Notes under the pieces: model-generated
What the model was told of the DNA's origin: nothing
The model's input: only the letters and a program-made list of their open reading frames with translations
The model's database searches: none
Made by a program: the position numbers and the translations under genes
Assembly: GCA_964229355.1 (NCBI GenBank)
Contig: CAXRDE010000023.1
Coordinates: 392,949 to 456,948, forward strand
From: CAXRDE01 sp964229355
GTDB taxonomy: Bacteria; Cyanobacteriota; Sericytochromatia; UBA7694
Reading direction: 5' to 3'
DNA: 64,000 nucleotides
Shown: piece by piece, positions 51,709 through 60,193 of the stretch
Position numbering within the stretch: the first letter of the stretch is position 1
Layout: the number at the start of each line of letters is the position of its first letter

Positions 51709-52461
51709 TTACATCATTACCATGCCGCCATCGACATTCAGGGTTTGCCCTGTGACGTAGCGACAACGATCCGATGATAAAAATAATACCACTTCTGCAA
51801 CCTCCTCACAGGCTCCGAAGCGTCCCTGGGGAATTTTTTGTAACATCTTTTGTCGCTGGGCCTCGCTAAAGTGGCGGGTCATATCTGAATCAATAAACCC
51901 CGGGGCCACCGCGTTCACTGCAATGTGACGGGAAGCCAGCTCTTGCGCCAGGCTCTGAGTAAAACCAATGACCCCCGCCTTGCTGGCAGCATAATTGCTT
52001 TGTCCGGCATTGCCCGTTCGCCCCACCACCGAAGCAATATTTACAATGCGTCCTGACTTTTGTTTGAGCATAATCCGGCTGGCCTGCTTACAACACAGAA
52101 AGAGACTTTTTAAGTTGACGTCCACCACCTGTTGAAACTGCTCGGGGGACATGCGCATTAACAGTCCATCACGATGAATACCCGCGTTGTTTACCAACAC
52201 ATCAAGTCGTCCCCAACGCGCAAGCGTCTGGGCAAAAAGAGCGTCTACCTGTTCAGCATCGGTAACATCAGCAACAATTTTCATGGCGCACTCTCCATAA
52301 CGTGTGTTAAGGGCTGAAACCAGCGCATCTGCTTCTTCGGGGTGATGCAAAGCATTCACCACCACCTTTGCCCCCACCGCAGCAAAGCGCTCCACACAGG
52401 CCTTACCAATCCCCCGAGAAGAACCGGTCACCAACACCACCTTGTCATCAAAACGTTCCAT
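51709..52461 (-). CDS. fabG: 3-oxoacyl-[ACP] reductase
   Basis: SDR enzyme that reduces 3-oxoacyl-ACP with NADPH. Shows VVLVTGSSRGIGKACVERF (TGxxxGIG), LVNNAGIHRDGLLMRM, the Ser of GRIVNIASVVG and the Tyr/Lys of SNYAASKAGVIGFT, closing with YVTGQTLNVDGGMVM. 250 residues. First gene of the fab operon; 13 bp separate it from acpP. It is divergent from the MCE-protein gene. Confidence 0.96.
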   Translation of the reverse strand: MERFDDKVVLVTGSSRGIGKACVERFAAVGAKVVVNALHHPEEADALVSALNTRYGECAMKIVADVTDAEQVDALFAQTLARWGRLDVLVNNAGIHRDGLLMRMSPEQFQQVVDVNLKSLFLCCKQASRIMLKQKSGRIVNIASVVGRTGNAGQSNYAASKAGVIGFTQSLAQELASRHIAVNAVAPGFIDSDMTRHFSEAQRQKMLQKIPQGRFGACEEVAEVVLFLSSDRCRYVTGQTLNVDGGMVMM

Positions 52462-52596
52462 TTTCCGATTTACCCCATTGCATTCTATTCACACATCTTT
52501 ATGATTGTACGGGAATTTTTACGCCCTGTGGGTTAGTCAGTACGCCCTAAAAATTGTTATACTGAGCCCCACCCTTTGAAACTTGTGAGTCACACC

Positions 52597-53706
52597 ATGA
52601 AACATCGCAAAGAATTTTTGCTCGGGCTGTTTATTTTAAGTGCCGCTGGCCTTCTCGCCTATATGTCCTTAACCATCGGAAAAGTCCAGTTTGGCGACAG
52701 CTTAGAAATTTCTGCACGTTTTGACAACGCCATCGGCGTGGTCAAAGATGCCCCCGTCATGATGGCCGGTATTGAAGTGGGCCACGTGGAAAGCCTGGAC
52801 GTTGAAAACGGTCGCGCGCGCATCAAGCTGACCCTTCACCCTGACGTGATTATTCATCAAGATGCGCAGGCGGGCATTCGCTCCAAGAGCTTATTGGGCG
52901 AAAAATACATTGCCATTGACAAAGGTTCAGAGAACTTACCCCCCATGCAGGACGGCGATGAAATCTTAAACACCCACACCCCTGTGGACTTAGATGAAGT
53001 GCTGAATCACCTGGCACCGGTTCTCACCAAACTGGATCCTGAAGATCTGAATACCCTGGTACACACCATTGCCGTTGGTTTAAAAGGGCGGGGTGAAGAG
53101 CTCGGAAAGCTCATTGAGGGCTCCTCGGTGTTACTGTCCACCTTTGCCGATAAAAAAGACAGCGTGGTACGTATTGTGGATAACCTGGACGGCTTTTCGG
53201 GCCGTGCCAACCAACTGCTGGCCAATAACGGCCCCGCCATTGATCGTCTGGTCAGAAACCTGGACGCCACCGCCATCACCCTCAAAAGCGATGTCCCTGA
53301 ATTAACCCGCAATCTGAATAGCGTCACCCAGGATGTGCAGCAAATTACCGGGCCTTTTAAAAAGAATGCCCGTAAACTGGCCTCTGATGTGGATCGCATT
53401 GCGGACAACGCAGCCCGCTTTACCAACGCACTGGATCAGCACCCCAACCTGGTTCCAAACCTCAATAATACCCTGCGGGAGCTCCCCCCACTCCTGCAAA
53501 AAGCCCCCAAAACGCTGGATCGCCTGCCCGTGGTGCTTGATCAGCTAAGTCCCGTGCTTGAGGGCGCAAACAACACGCTAAAACAACTGGATCCCGTGCT
53601 CAAAAAGGCCGATCACCTCCTGGAAGAAAACAACATCAAAGAATTGTTACAAGAAGAAGGTGTGAAAGTTCATGTGGAGAGAGGCATTCAGGTAAGACTC
53701 TGGTAA
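52597..53706 (+). CDS. MCE-family (MlaD-like) lipid transport protein
   Basis: One N-terminal helix (LLGLFILSAAGLLAYMSLTI) anchors an MCE/MlaD domain at about residues 30-110 (ISARFDNAIGVVKDAPVMMAGIEVGHVESL ... IRSKSLLGEKYIAID). The C-terminal two thirds form long helices (DRLVRNLDATAITLKSD; LNNTLRELPPLLQKAP; LPVVLDQLSPVLEGAN), as in the tunnel-forming MCE proteins. It should pass phospholipids between membranes; no ABC partner genes are in the window. ATG 52597 is preferred over a TTG at 52576. Its stop and the coaE start share TAATG. Confidence 0.92.
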   Translation: MKHRKEFLLGLFILSAAGLLAYMSLTIGKVQFGDSLEISARFDNAIGVVKDAPVMMAGIEVGHVESLDVENGRARIKLTLHPDVIIHQDAQAGIRSKSLLGEKYIAIDKGSENLPPMQDGDEILNTHTPVDLDEVLNHLAPVLTKLDPEDLNTLVHTIAVGLKGRGEELGKLIEGSSVLLSTFADKKDSVVRIVDNLDGFSGRANQLLANNGPAIDRLVRNLDATAITLKSDVPELTRNLNSVTQDVQQITGPFKKNARKLASDVDRIADNAARFTNALDQHPNLVPNLNNTLRELPPLLQKAPKTLDRLPVVLDQLSPVLEGANNTLKQLDPVLKKADHLLEENNIKELLQEEGVKVHVERGIQVRLW

Positions 53707-54308
53707 TGCGGGTTATTGGGCTCACCGGCGGTATCGCCAGTGGAAAAAGCACCGTAGGACACCACCTGGCGTCTCTAAGCTCTACCGCCGTTATTGATGC
53801 GGACCTACTTGCGCATGAAGTAATGGCTCCCAATGGCCCTGCCTATGCAGAAGTGGTGGCTTACTTTGGGCCCAGCATTTTAACCCCCGACGGGGCCATT
53901 GACCGGCCTCGTCTGGGGGCCAAAGTTTTTGGGAACCCGGAGGCTTTGCAAGCCCTTAACGCAAGGGTTCATCCCCATGTGCGCCAGGCCATGCAAGCAC
54001 AAATCACCGCATTCCAACAGCAGGGTGATATTCAAACCGTCTTTTTAATGATACCTTTATTATATGAGTCAAAATTAACCCATTTGACCGAAGAGGTTTG
54101 GGTGGTCTATTGCACCCCTGAACAGCAACTTGAACGCCTGATGCGCCGTAGCGCACTCAGTTATCACGAAGCCCAGGCGCGCCTTGCCGCTCAGTGGCCC
54201 ATTGAGCAAAAGCGGGATTTGGCAGACTGGGTTATTGACAATAGCCAGGATGAAGTCCATCTCAAGACCGAAATCAATCAGGCTCTTCAAAGGAGAATAC
54301 TTTCATGA
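53706..54308 (+). CDS. coaE: Dephospho-CoA kinase
   Basis: CoaE phosphorylates dephospho-CoA, the last step of coenzyme A synthesis. P-loop MRVIGLTGGIASGKSTVGHHLA at the start; VIDADLLAHEV holds the acidic residue; LNARVHPHVRQAM and FLMIPLLYESKL follow. 200 residues, normal. It is coupled on both sides (TAATG and ATGA) to envelope genes rather than to other CoA genes. An internal AGGAGA near its 3' end serves the SLH gene. Confidence 0.96.
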   Translation: MRVIGLTGGIASGKSTVGHHLASLSSTAVIDADLLAHEVMAPNGPAYAEVVAYFGPSILTPDGAIDRPRLGAKVFGNPEALQALNARVHPHVRQAMQAQITAFQQQGDIQTVFLMIPLLYESKLTHLTEEVWVVYCTPEQQLERLMRRSALSYHEAQARLAAQWPIEQKRDLADWVIDNSQDEVHLKTEINQALQRRILS

Positions 54309-55006
54309 AATACACCCTTGCCCTCAGTTTATGGCTTAGCAGCATGCTCATACTGCCCGCACTGGCACAGAATGCCGCCGAAGGTGCTCCCACCCCCAGC
54401 GAACACACCCCCAGTGAGCACCTTGTGGACTTAAGCCGCTCTCACTGGTGCTATGACTGCACCGTTGACATTTTAGACAAGTACAAAGTCATGCAGGGGT
54501 TTTCTGACCACACCTTTCGGGGCGACCGCCCCATTAACCGTTATGAGCTGGCCAGCGCAGTATTAAAAACCCACAAACAGCTCTTTCGCCAGCAGGGCCT
54601 GTCCCTGGCATTTCCTGAAGAGAGCTTTCCTCAGGTTCTCTTGCGTGACAACCACTGGGCGCGCCAGGACGTGGTTGAATTGATCAGCTACCGCGGCCTG
54701 CTCAGCGATTGGGCCCAGGACTTTGATGGCACAGCCACAGCCAGCCGAGAGGACCTGGCCTATGCCCTGAGTGAACTGATACGGGTTTACAAAGCAGCAT
54801 CGGGCAGTCTTACCCCTGCGGCAGAGCGTATCAGTGCTCTTAGCATTGACTTACCCCAACGCTCTCCCCATTACACCGCCATACAACAGGTTTTAAATCA
54901 ACAGCTCATGAGTCTCTACGGAGACCACACCTTTCGGGCTCACCAAACGGTAACCCGTTACGCGCTGGCAGCCAGCTTATGTAAACTTTTTGAACAGGTG
55001 CGCTAA
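54305..55006 (+). CDS. SLH-domain envelope protein
   Basis: Signal peptide MKYTLALSLWLSSMLILPALAQ. Three SLH-like repeats: LSRSHWCYDCTVDILDKYKVMQGFSDHTFRGDRPINRYELA, then RDNHWARQDVVELISYRGLLSDW and PHYTAIQQVLNQQLMSLYGDHTFRAHQTVTRYALAA. SLH domains bind cell-wall polymer; in Cyanobacteria and relatives they sit on outer-membrane porins, but no barrel follows here, so this is a stand-alone periplasmic binder (233 residues). Overlaps coaE by 4 bp. Confidence 0.88.
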   Translation: MKYTLALSLWLSSMLILPALAQNAAEGAPTPSEHTPSEHLVDLSRSHWCYDCTVDILDKYKVMQGFSDHTFRGDRPINRYELASAVLKTHKQLFRQQGLSLAFPEESFPQVLLRDNHWARQDVVELISYRGLLSDWAQDFDGTATASREDLAYALSELIRVYKAASGSLTPAAERISALSIDLPQRSPHYTAIQQVLNQQLMSLYGDHTFRAHQTVTRYALAASLCKLFEQVR

Positions 55007-55011
55007 TTCAT

Positions 55012-56529
55012 ATGGCACGCAATCCGCGGATTTTGATGGTTGACGACGATAAAGAACTGGGGCAAATGTTGCGTCAATTGCTGGCTCAGGACGATATCGA
55101 AACCTATTTTTGCGATAACCCCCTCAAAGCAGCACGGCTGTTGCGGCAAGAGCATTACGATATTCTCATTGCAGACATGAACATGCCGTATATTTCAGGC
55201 ATTGAACTGATTATGTGGGCCAAAAAACACGCACCCCGCACCCAGAGCATTATGATGACGGCCATGCCTGTAGAGGCCATTCGCCCCATGGCAGATCAAG
55301 CCGGGGTGATGGATATTTTTAGCAAGCCCTTAAATTTGGCTGATCTCCGTGTGCTGCTTAAAGAACGCATTCAAACCGGCCTCTCGGGCACCGTCAAAGA
55401 GGTCAATCTGGGTCACTTGCTTCAGATCTTGCTCATGGACAAAGTCAACCGCGAGATTTTAATCCATGACAAAACCAGTGGAGATACCGGCAAACTTTTA
55501 CTGCACAATGGAGAACTGGTACACGCCTCTCTCTACACGACGAACAACAACATGGTGGCACAGGGAGACGAAGCGTTTTACGAAATTTTAAACATTAAAA
55601 ACGGCGCGTTTACCGAACTCAGTGCCACACAAGCGCTTCCTCACAATGTGCAAACGCCCTTCCAGGGGCTCATGATGGAGGCCGCCAAGCAAATGGATGA
55701 AGGGGTCGATCAGGAACTAGAGATCGAGAACCCCTACCTGAAAAACATCGATAAAATTCACCGGATTATGGTGGTAGATGACGATCTCATTATTCGTATG
55801 CTGCTCAATAAAAGCCTTACGCAACAGGGTTATGAACTCATTGAAATGCCCTCTGCGGTAGACGCCGTCGCCTATATTGAATCTCAACCCCTTCTTGATT
55901 TAGATTTGATCATTACCGACGTCAGTATGCCGGGCATGAGTGGCGTGGAGTTTTTGTTGTGGCTCAAAGAACAGCGCATCCAGGCTCCCGTCGTCATGAT
56001 GACCGCTTTTCACTCCAAAGAAATCGAGCAAACCGCACGCCAAAACAAGGTGCTGCGCTACCTGAACAAACCCATTAAACTCAAAGAGCTTGAGATTTTA
56101 CTGGGTGAAATCGGCAATACCGGCTTTGAGGGCCATGTGGAAAACATCAGCGTTTTCGATTTTATTCAACTGTCACTGATGTCTGGCGAGCGCAATAAAA
56201 TCCAGGTTAAAAACCAGGAAACCGGACAGGTGGGCTATCTCTACCTGAAGCACGGTGATATTTTACACGCCAGCTACCAAAATCTGGTGGGCGAAGCCGC
56301 TTTTTACGCCATGATTCAAATTGGAAAAGGGACATTTTCTGAGCAACCCTGGCAAGAGCCGGAAGCATTGTCTCTGGAAACCACACCCATTCATAAACTG
56401 CTCATTGGCGCTACCCGTCTCCTGGACGAGCAAAATGCGTTCTGGCCTGGATCAGAGTCCATGCTCCAGGCCATCGAACACAAAGTAGAAACCGGTATTT
56501 CTCAGCTCGAAGCTGAAGAAACGCCCTAG
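55012..56529 (+). CDS. Tandem receiver/DUF4388 (PATAN) response regulator
   Basis: Two copies of a receiver-PATAN module in one protein. REC1 (about residues 5-120) has MVDDDKE, ADMNMP with the phospho-Asp, MMTAMP and FSKPL. PATAN1 (about 125-215) has TVKEVNLGHLLQILLM and GELVHASLYT. REC2 (about 250-370) has VVDDD, TDVSMPGMSG, MMTAF and LNKPI. PATAN2 (about 375-470) has VENISVFDFIQLSLMSG and HGDILHASYQ. All phospho-acceptor residues are kept in both. No DNA-binding domain is present, so output is by protein contact, as for PatA-type regulators. The stop shares CTAG with the convergent gene. Confidence 0.93.
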   Translation: MARNPRILMVDDDKELGQMLRQLLAQDDIETYFCDNPLKAARLLRQEHYDILIADMNMPYISGIELIMWAKKHAPRTQSIMMTAMPVEAIRPMADQAGVMDIFSKPLNLADLRVLLKERIQTGLSGTVKEVNLGHLLQILLMDKVNREILIHDKTSGDTGKLLLHNGELVHASLYTTNNNMVAQGDEAFYEILNIKNGAFTELSATQALPHNVQTPFQGLMMEAAKQMDEGVDQELEIENPYLKNIDKIHRIMVVDDDLIIRMLLNKSLTQQGYELIEMPSAVDAVAYIESQPLLDLDLIITDVSMPGMSGVEFLLWLKEQRIQAPVVMMTAFHSKEIEQTARQNKVLRYLNKPIKLKELEILLGEIGNTGFEGHVENISVFDFIQLSLMSGERNKIQVKNQETGQVGYLYLKHGDILHASYQNLVGEAAFYAMIQIGKGTFSEQPWQEPEALSLETTPIHKLLIGATRLLDEQNAFWPGSESMLQAIEHKVETGISQLEAEETP

Positions 56530-57671
56530 GCGTCCGCAACCTCAGCTGCTGCTTCTTTGGCTTTTGCTTTAGCAGCTACTGCGTCATCCCCCACGGGAAT
56601 CAAACGGTGGCTGGCATAGTGAATGCCTCCGTCTTTGAGCTTACCAAACATTTGAATAAGATCACCCACTTCAGCGATGATGTCTCCCATAATGGTCACA
56701 AGGTATTTTTTCTTTTGAGATTTTGAGAAAATACTCACCACAAACAAATCCTCTTCTACCATCATAACTTCACCGATGATCTCCACAAAATTGGGGTCAG
56801 GTAAAGTACGGCGCAGGTTCGCGATTTTAATGGTGGGTGACTCGTCAATTTTGCGATATTGGGCCGCTTTTTGCGAGTAGGTGGGCCAAAAGGCAAACTG
56901 AATTTCGCGCTCCAAAAATTTTTCGATGGGATATTTGCGCTGATAGTCCCGCTTACGCTCGTCTTCAAATTTGTAAGCATGGCCGTCAATCTCAATGGTA
57001 CCGCGTTTTTTACGGGCATCCACCTCAGTGATCATGCCTTTGGCCATGCCAATGGCGCGCTGGAACTCCTGGTTGAGATCGTGCTCAGGCAAAAGGAATT
57101 GAGAGTCTTGAATATAAATGGCTTTGGGACGGGGACGGGGACGATACCCTTCCTGGGGACGTCCGCCGCGATCATCGCGATAGTCTCTGCGCTGACGGGA
57201 TTGATAGCCGCCTTGACGGTAGCCGCCACCACTGCGGTCATCGCGGTTATAGTCACGACGTTGTTGGCGAGGCTGATAGCCACCACCCTGACGGTAGCCG
57301 CCGCCACTGCGGTCATCGCGGTTGTAATCCCGGTTATAGTCTTTGTTGTATTCACGCTGATAGCCACCACCCTGACGGTAACCGCCGCCACTGCGGTCAT
57401 CGCGATTGTAATCCCGGTTATAGTCTCTGTTGTATTCGCGCTGATAGCCACCACCCTGACGGTGGCCGCCGCCACTGCGATCATCGCGATTGTAATCCCG
57501 GCGTTGATAGCCACCACCCTGACGGTAGCCGTTACCACTGCGGTCATCACGATTGTAATCCCGATTATAGTCTCTGTTATAGTCACGTCGCTGAGGGGAG
57601 TAAGCTTTGCGCTCGTTGTCGTTGTCCCCCTCGTGATGCCCTTCAGATGCCTGATGCTTATCGTAGTCCAT
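56526..57671 (-). CDS. RG/DYNRD-repeat protein with C-terminal OB-like domain
   Basis: The N-terminal ~180 residues are disordered and repetitive: five units of DDRSGGGYRQGGGYQ (with small changes) separated by runs of DYNRDYNRD, ending in DDRGGRPQEGYRPRPRP. The C-terminal ~200 residues are ordered and beta-rich: AKGMITEVDARKKRGTIEIDG, FVEIIGEVMMVEEDLFVVS and KKKYLVTIMGDIIAEVGDLI, plausibly two small barrels of OB or S1 type. The RG-rich part suggests RNA binding or condensate formation. I know no named family. AAGG and GGGAGA precede the ATG. Confidence 0.75.
   Translation of the reverse strand: MDYDKHQASEGHHEGDNDNERKAYSPQRRDYNRDYNRDYNRDDRSGNGYRQGGGYQRRDYNRDDRSGGGHRQGGGYQREYNRDYNRDYNRDDRSGGGYRQGGGYQREYNKDYNRDYNRDDRSGGGYRQGGGYQPRQQRRDYNRDDRSGGGYRQGGYQSRQRRDYRDDRGGRPQEGYRPRPRPKAIYIQDSQFLLPEHDLNQEFQRAIGMAKGMITEVDARKKRGTIEIDGHAYKFEDERKRDYQRKYPIEKFLEREIQFAFWPTYSQKAAQYRKIDESPTIKIANLRRTLPDPNFVEIIGEVMMVEEDLFVVSIFSKSQKKKYLVTIMGDIIAEVGDLIQMFGKLKDGGIHYASHRLIPVGDDAVAAKAKAKEAAAEVADA
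57195..57600. repeat. Imperfect tandem DNA repeat encoding the DYNRD/RSGGGYRQ units
   Basis: Five imperfect units within the coding sequence, each containing the complement of GACCGCAGTGGCGGCGGC or a near copy. Unit length varies because the number of DYNRD triplets differs, which suggests slippage-driven change. Confidence 0.8.
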
Positions 57672-57801
57672 ACCTTAAATCTCCCTTGATTCCGTCCCCA
57701 ACATAAGTCAGCTCACAATTGAATCTTGACACGCAATTTGATAACGGTGTCTTAAACACTATTTATTCCCTCTTATCTTAACATGCTCTGTACGCTTTGG
57801 G

Positions 57802-58947
57802 TTAAGATACCGCCAGCGCTTCTGCACAGGCATGGGCAGAAGCCCACGCCCACTGAAAATTATAGCCCCCCAGCCAGCCCGTAACGTCCATTAACTCCCC
57901 AATACAGTACAGTCCCGCCAAGCGCTGGGATTCCATCGTTTTGGATGAAAAGTAACGGGTATCTGCGCCGCCCGCTGTCACTTCTGCTTTAGCATAGCCT
58001 GAGGTTCCTGCCGGTTGACAGGTCCATTGGGTTAAAGCCGCCTGGAGTTGCTGGCCATAGTTTTCATGCCAGTGCTGCGCAAAACGCCGTGGCAGCACCT
58101 GCTTCATCCGCTGGTACAGCGTGCTTTCTTCAGGATTTTCGGGGGCAAAAACCTGGGTGTGCAGCGCCTCAGTGGGCAAAAAATTCACCTGAATTTCAGC
58201 ACCGGGTTGCCAGTAAGAAGAAATCTGTAAAATAGCCGGACCACTGAGACCAAAGTGGGTAAACAAAAGGTTTTCACGAAAACGCTGGCCACCGCAGCTG
58301 ACTTCACTGTCCAGGGCAATGCCCCGCAAGCCTAATAAAGGTTTGAGCTCAGGCCCAAAAGTAAAGGGAACCAATGCTGGACGGGTCTCACACAGGGGAT
58401 GGCCAAACTTTTTCAGAATGCGGTAGCCAAATCCCGTGGCCCCGATTTTGGGAATCGAAAGCCCACCACTGGAGAGCACAAGTTTCTTGCTGGCAAACAC
58501 CTGGCCAGGGGTGTGCACTTTAAAGCCCTGCTCATCGTGGCTCACGTCTTCGGCCTTAATGCCGGTCATCAATTTCACCCCGGCAGACTGGCATTCTTTC
58601 AGCAGCATGTCCACAATATCCTGGGCGCTGCGATCACAGAACAACTGACCCAGCTTTTTTTCGTGATAGGGAATATTGTGCCGTAGCACCAGGTCAATAA
58701 AATCCCAGGGGGTGTAACGGGCCAGGGCTGACTTGCAGAAATGGGGGTTTTGCGATAAATACTGGTCGGGACTGGCATACATATTTGTGAAGTTACAGCG
58801 CCCGCCTCCAGAAATCAGGATTTTCTTGCCCGCTTGTGGCATGTGCTCCAAAAGCAAAACCTGTTGTCCCCGTTGTGCGGCCTGAAAAGCACAAAACAAT
58901 CCGGCGGCTCCGGCACCAATAATAATAACGTCCCATAGTTTTTGCAT
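57802..58947 (-). CDS. BaiN/YhiN (HI0933)-family FAD-dependent oxidoreductase
   Basis: FAD-binding GxGxxG is in DVIIIGAGAAGLFCAFQAAQRG; the family hallmark QAGKKILISGGGRCNFTNMY follows. KLVLSSGGLSIPKIGATGFGYRI and the closing GELMDVTGWLGGYNFQWAWASAHACAEAL are also typical. Cytoplasmic; the physiological substrate of this family is unsettled. The start 58947 is used; an ATG at 58956 is equally possible. Length ~381. Confidence 0.94.
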   Translation of the reverse strand: MQKLWDVIIIGAGAAGLFCAFQAAQRGQQVLLLEHMPQAGKKILISGGGRCNFTNMYASPDQYLSQNPHFCKSALARYTPWDFIDLVLRHNIPYHEKKLGQLFCDRSAQDIVDMLLKECQSAGVKLMTGIKAEDVSHDEQGFKVHTPGQVFASKKLVLSSGGLSIPKIGATGFGYRILKKFGHPLCETRPALVPFTFGPELKPLLGLRGIALDSEVSCGGQRFRENLLFTHFGLSGPAILQISSYWQPGAEIQVNFLPTEALHTQVFAPENPEESTLYQRMKQVLPRRFAQHWHENYGQQLQAALTQWTCQPAGTSGYAKAEVTAGGADTRYFSSKTMESQRLAGLYCIGELMDVTGWLGGYNFQWAWASAHACAEALAVS

Positions 58948-59085
58948 ATGTCCCATTGTGCGGGGTTTTGCCAGGGCTGTCTAGGGGGTGCTTAAACTCG
59001 TGGGTAGCTTCGTCCTTGCGCAAAGATTTTTGTTATAGTGTATAGGCTTTTTTATCGTCAGACATCTTCTTTAGAGGTTCTTTTC

Positions 59086-59244
59086 ATGCTTAACGCTTTA
59101 GCTATCGTACAACCTAAAATCGCACTGGTCGTATTCATTTGCGCAATCCCTCTCATGGTATTTTTTAAGCCCATTTTTGCACTATTTGGCAGCAGAGCCA
59201 CTCGCCCCCTCACGGAAGAAGAAGAAAAAAAACTGGCTCCTTAA
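59086..59244 (+). CDS. Small membrane protein upstream of cysD, 52 aa
   Basis: AGAGG lies 8 nt before the ATG. One hydrophobic helix (IALVVFICAIPLMVFFKPIFALF) and a charged tail (RPLTEEEEKKLAP) give a small inner-membrane protein. Unrecognised. It ends 31 bp before cysD and is probably co-transcribed with it. Confidence 0.6.
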   Translation: MLNALAIVQPKIALVVFICAIPLMVFFKPIFALFGSRATRPLTEEEEKKLAP

Positions 59245-59275
59245 TCTCAGAACAACCCCTTTAAAGGAAGTGCTT

Positions 59276-60193
59276 ATGGCATCCCCACTTTCTCCTCATC
59301 TGAAACAGCTTGAATCAGAATCCATCTATATCCTGCGAGAAGTGGTGGCGGAATTCAAGAAACCGGTCATGCTTTACTCTGTGGGTAAAGATTCGTCAGT
59401 TATGCTGCGTCTGGCGCAAAAGGCTTTTTATCCGGGCAACATACCCTTTCCCTTGTTACATATTGATACGGGTTATAAATTTCCTGAAATGTATGCTTTT
59501 CGCGATGCCTATGTGCAGGAGATCGGGGCTCGCCTGATTGTGGAGCGCAATGAAGCGGCCATTGCTGCCGGGACCCACCCGGAGCTATTGGGCACCGATC
59601 GCTGTTGTCAGTTGTTAAAAACCCAGGCGCTATTAGATGCCCTCAATAAACATGGGTTTGATGCTGCTTTTGGCGGCGCGCGGCGCGAAGAAGAAAAATC
59701 AAGAGCCAAAGAACGGGTTTTTTCAGTGCGCGATGCCCAGGGACAGTGGGAACCCAAAAATCAGCGTCCTGAACTCTGGTCCCTTTATAATAGTCGCTTA
59801 CAGACCGGTGAGAGTGTGCGGGTGTTTCCGTTAAGCAACTGGACTGAGCTAGATATCTGGGAATATATTCGTGACACACAGATCCCTGTGGTGCCGCTGT
59901 ATTTTTCTCATGAACGCAGCGTGGTGCCACGTGAAGACATCCTCATTCCCCAGGAGACAAGGTCCACATCCGCTGTTAATGCCACCGATAGCCATCGCGC
60001 CATTGCTGTAAGCTGTCGCTTTCGCAGTCTCGGGTGTATTCCCTGTACCGGCGCGATTCGCTCCGAGGCTAAAAATTTAAACGACATCATCCACGAAGTG
60101 GTGGCGGCCCGCCGCTCGGAGCGCGAAAACCGTGTCATTGATCGCAGTGGTGAAGCTGCCATGGAAGAGAAAAAGCGCGAGGGGTATTTTTAA
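59276..60193 (+). CDS. cysD: Sulfate adenylyltransferase subunit 2
   Basis: CysD, with the GTPase CysN, makes adenosine 5'-phosphosulfate from sulfate and ATP. PP-loop MLYSVGKDSSVMLRLAQKAF, then LHIDTGYKFPEMYAFRD, and FGGARREEEKSRAKERVFS. The ending SLGCIPCTGAIRSEAKNL ... MEEKKREGYF is the usual one. ATG 59276 is chosen because AAAGGAAG lies upstream; an earlier in-frame start would overlap the preceding small gene. It abuts cysNC with no gap. Confidence 0.97.
   Translation: MASPLSPHLKQLESESIYILREVVAEFKKPVMLYSVGKDSSVMLRLAQKAFYPGNIPFPLLHIDTGYKFPEMYAFRDAYVQEIGARLIVERNEAAIAAGTHPELLGTDRCCQLLKTQALLDALNKHGFDAAFGGARREEEKSRAKERVFSVRDAQGQWEPKNQRPELWSLYNSRLQTGESVRVFPLSNWTELDIWEYIRDTQIPVVPLYFSHERSVVPREDILIPQETRSTSAVNATDSHRAIAVSCRFRSLGCIPCTGAIRSEAKNLNDIIHEVVAARRSERENRVIDRSGEAAMEEKKREGYF

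Noticed and set aside
57195..57600. CRISPR-like or intergenic tandem repeat
   Set aside because: The unit length varies in multiples of codons within a coding sequence.
56859..57689. 276-codon plus-strand open frame, Val/Ala/Ile/Thr-rich
   Set aside because: It is the complement of the DYNRD/RSGGGYRQ repeats and inherits their periodicity. The minus-strand frame has a better start, a mixed-composition folded C-terminal half and normal codon use.
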